DNA of 64,000 nt, taken from the NCBI RefSeq assembly GCF_007754155.1, contig NZ_CP037423.1, forward strand, positions 8,738,938 to 8,802,937, read 5' to 3'. Below are positions 62,376 through 64,000 of this stretch, piece by piece (the first letter of the stretch is position 1; every line of letters begins with the position of its first letter). Source of the DNA: Stieleria neptunia. Its GTDB lineage: Bacteria; Planctomycetota; Planctomycetia; Pirellulales; Pirellulaceae. Both the position numbers and the translations under genes were made by a program. The notes beneath the pieces were generated by a model. That model saw nothing but the letters and a program-made list of their open reading frames with translations. It did no database searches and was not told the DNA's origin.

Positions 62376-62960
62376 GTGACTCGTATTCTTATCACCGCAT
62401 TTGAGCCGTATGACCGTTGGAAACAAAACTCCAGCTGGTTGGCGCTGGTCGACCTGACGAGTTGGTACGAAGGCGCGTTGGAGATCAGCACCCGCCGCTA
62501 TCCGGTCGACTTGCCGAAACTGCGCGAGATGCTCGAGGCCGACTTGGCCCGCAATTATGACTACGCGATTCATCTGGGACAGGCGCCGGGATCGCCCGTG
62601 ATCAAACTGGAATCGGTCGGTCTGAATCTGCGCACCAACGGCGAACCCTTGCTCGTCGATGCGCCGGCGGCCTACCGTTCGACGCTCGACCTGGACGGCT
62701 GCCTGGAGCGGCTGACCGCCGCCGGAATCCCGTCCCAGATCTCCCATCATGCGGGCACCTACCTTTGCAACGCGGCGTTGTTTCTCAGCCAACACTATGG
62801 CGAGATGATGGGTCGACGAACACAAAGCCTGTTTCTCCATCTGCCGCTCACGCCGGGCCAAGTTGCCACCGACGGATCTGCACTGGCCAGCATGAGCACG
62901 CCAATGCAAAGCGCCGCGATCGCGGTGGTCAGCGAGCATCTCGCCCAAGCCGATCGCTAG
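62376..62960 (+). CDS. Pyroglutamyl-peptidase I family protein
   Basis: This 194-residue cytosolic cysteine peptidase-like protein matches the C15 family, which removes N-terminal pyroglutamate. The catalytic set appears complete: Glu in IKLESVGLN, Cys in SHHAGTYLCN (Cys131) and His in LFLHLPL (His154). Start RILITAFEPYDRWKQNSSW is typical; the second half is a little shorter than classical Pcp. The GTG at 62376 is the only start near the conserved beginning. The stop TAG lies in a CTAG, next to a degraded MITE-like repeat. Confidence 0.86.
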   Translation: MTRILITAFEPYDRWKQNSSWLALVDLTSWYEGALEISTRRYPVDLPKLREMLEADLARNYDYAIHLGQAPGSPVIKLESVGLNLRTNGEPLLVDAPAAYRSTLDLDGCLERLTAAGIPSQISHHAGTYLCNAALFLSQHYGEMMGRRTQSLFLHLPLTPGQVATDGSALASMSTPMQSAAIAVVSEHLAQADR

Positions 62961-63000
62961 GGCTCGGTGCAGATTTCAATTGAGGGTTGCAATTGCCGAA

Positions 63001-63077
63001 CGGAAAAGGGGTCAGGTACCAAAAACCAAATGGCCCAACGGGTGCTTCGCATTTTTGGTACCTGACCCCTTTTTCCG
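63001..63077. mobile_element. MITE-like repeat, degraded copy
   Basis: CGGAAAAGGGGTCAGGTACC arm at 63001 and the inverse arm ending TTTTTCCG at 63077, with the AGGTACC palindrome kept but the terminal CTAG...TGTCA ends lost. Fourth copy of the family, after the pyroglutamyl-peptidase gene. Confidence 0.75.
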
Positions 63078-63119
63078 CGGCTCGCGAAAGACGGCAGGTA
63101 CCCGTGACCGCCGGTGCCG

Positions 63120-63317
63120 CTACAGCGAGTTGGAGAACGCCGACTGCGTGTGGTCTTGGCTGGGTCGGGCGGTCGGCAAATTCTTGTGGCTAAATGGCGT
63201 CAAAGCGCCAGCGGGAAAGTAGAAAGCCTTGACGTCGGGGTGACGGGAATCCGTCATTGCCCCGACACGCACGACCGTGCCATCAGATAACTCAAGCGTG
63301 TAGTCGCAGTCTTTCAT
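63120..63317 (-). CDS. Small protein of unknown function
   Basis: This 65-residue protein (start MKDCDYTLELSDGTVVRVG) has a short beta-hairpin-like N-terminus and a polar tail. A good ribosome site AAGGTGAG lies 6 bases before its ATG at 63317, which favours a real gene. No family is recognised, and it has no signal peptide. It stands alone between the pyroglutamyl-peptidase gene and the sigma-54 regulator gene. Confidence 0.5.
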   Translation of the reverse strand: MKDCDYTLELSDGTVVRVGAMTDSRHPDVKAFYFPAGALTPFSHKNLPTARPSQDHTQSAFSNSL

Positions 63318-63602
63318 TGCTCACCTTCCTGCGTGCGGTTGGACACCCAAACGATTGCCCCCCAATGCCTCAAGCTTTCCGATCAACAACAGCGGCTTGG
63401 ACACTGAAGTAACGCGGCAGTGCGGAACAAGTCCGCATCGAACTGCCAGGATTTTTTGGAAATGCCTGTTTCTTGCTGCCCCCCCGCGACGCACTTACGC
63501 CGAACCGGGTGCAGGGGCATGGAAGACGACACGGGAGGTCCGTGCTAAAGAATCCTAGACCATGTTCAAGTCCAGACCACACCCAAAGCGTTCGCGCGGC
63601 GG
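63318..63602. other. Gene-poor region
   Basis: Several short open frames exist on both strands, but none has a ribosome site or protein-like composition that I can support. No repeat or RNA gene was recognised. Confidence 0.5.
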
Positions 63603-64000
63603 TTAACCGTCAAGCCCATATTCTTTGATCTTCTTATGGAGCGTGTTGCGATTCATGCCCAGCCGAGTCGCCGCTTTGGTTTGCACACCGCCGCAGGCCT
63701 GAAGGACTTGTGCGATCAATTCCTTCTCCACCACATCGACGACGCCGCGATGGACATCCGTCGAGTCGCGTCCGGTTTGGTCCAATCCCAGTTGCACGAC
63801 GGTCTTTGTCATCGTTTCGAAGTCGACCGGCCCGGCCGCCTCCAGATCCTCCGCCGGGATCGGCTGACCACTGGTCACGCAGTCGGGCAACAGTTCAACG
63901 AGCAACTCGTCGGTTTCCGCCATCACCACCGCACGCTCGACATAGTTTTGCAACTCGCGCACGTTGCCGGGCCAGTGATAATCCCGCAAGGCTTCCATCG
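63603..64000 (-). CDS. Sigma-54 dependent activator, C-terminal part (runs off right edge)
   Basis: The visible 132 codons end an NtrC-type enhancer-binding protein. They hold the end of the AAA+ domain with the WPGNVRELQNYVERAVV motif, a variable linker with many Asp/Glu, and a Fis-type helix-turn-helix at the end (TKAATRLGMNRNTLHKKIKEYGL). The GAFTGA loop and Walker motifs lie outside the window. It activates sigma-54 promoters after phosphorylation or ligand binding, input domain unknown. A sigma-54-like site lies inside the IS at 23674, but no link between them is shown. Confidence 0.92.
   Translation of the reverse strand, partial: MEALRDYHWPGNVRELQNYVERAVVMAETDELLVELLPDCVTSGQPIPAEDLEAAGPVDFETMTKTVVQLGLDQTGRDSTDVHRGVVDVVEKELIAQVLQACGGVQTKAATRLGMNRNTLHKKIKEYGLDG

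Noticed and set aside
63355..63582. Short open frames on both strands
   Set aside because: No ribosome site, no protein-like composition, overlapping frames on opposite strands.
1..64000. tRNA or rRNA genes
   Set aside because: No cloverleaf with a GTTCGA-type T arm in proper context and no rRNA core sequence was recognised by reading; a covariance search would settle it.

Overview
The window reads as a piece of a planctomycete chromosome, most likely from the family Pirellulaceae (Rhodopirellula / Stieleria / Rubripirellula relatives). Reasons: high GC; genes loosely packed on both strands with few long operons; a BBP7-type beta-barrel protein, a DUF1571 protein, a PmoA/DUF6807 protein and a PTS-IIA protein with an excisionase-like HTH; a receptor Ser/Thr kinase divergent from an ECF sigma factor; futalosine-route menaquinone genes; and many dispersed palindromic repeats. 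The organism assignment is inference from family content; no rRNA or tRNA gene was found.

Layout. 1-4.4 kb: 5' part of a receptor kinase, a divergent ECF sigma factor, tRNA hydroxylase TrhO and thiol peroxidase Tpx. 4.5-9.6 kb: a seven-heme, C-terminally anchored cytochrome c with a 992-residue secreted partner of unknown function. 9.7-13.3 kb: CYTH/CyaB-like phosphatase or cyclase, a membrane protein and a lipoprotein. 13.5-16.8 kb: same-strand run of a LarA-like protein, a Nudix hydrolase, MqnB and MqnD, the last three joined by 4-base stop/start overlaps. 17-23.5 kb: LMW phosphatase, a large palindromic element, DUF6807 protein, ACT-malic enzyme, a ketosynthase with an altered triad and a secretin-like secreted protein. 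23.6-25.2 kb: an intact Tn5/IS50-type insertion sequence with exact 9-bp target duplication. 25.4-33 kb: VWA protein, alpha/beta hydrolase, DJ-1/PfpI protein, BBP7 protein, a LURP-one-like protein and a gamma carbonic anhydrase. 33-36.6 kb: three-gene minus-strand operon for sugar-acid type catabolism (GH10-like protein, SMP-30 lactonase, DapA-like lyase). 36.8-46 kb: PurC, coproheme decarboxylase, DUF1571 protein, L28-GatC, a lipoprotein, a zinc-ribbon membrane protein, and ThiG-ThiS with a sugar isomerase/epimerase. 46.2-48.9 kb: a PilT-type ATPase followed by a GspE/PilB homologue with all ATPase motifs lost. 49-53.3 kb: PLP-binding protein, a 674-residue unknown and a lipoprotein. 53.5-58 kb: signalling cluster of histidine kinase, HD-GYP response regulator with a damaged HD motif, receiver protein and GAF/HD-GYP protein with an intact HD motif. 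58.3-64 kb: unknown protein with PTS-IIA/HTH protein, an outer-membrane protein, a lipoprotein, a pyroglutamyl-peptidase homologue and the C-terminal part of a sigma-54 activator running off the right edge.

The most unusual signal is not a gene. At least four families of short palindromic repeats sit at gene ends. One (two full 156-bp copies plus two partial ones) has terminal inverted repeats beginning with CTAG, and in three cases the TAG inside that CTAG is the stop codon of the neighbouring gene. A second, based on an AAGCTGGAAGCTTAC core, abuts or supplies stop codons of several others. Together with the IS inserted in a further repeat, this gives a readable record of how small mobile or hairpin elements accumulate at 3' ends in this genome. 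Several enzymes in the window also lack a key catalytic residue (ketosynthase, alpha/beta hydrolase, GH10-like protein, HD-GYP regulator, GspE-like protein).
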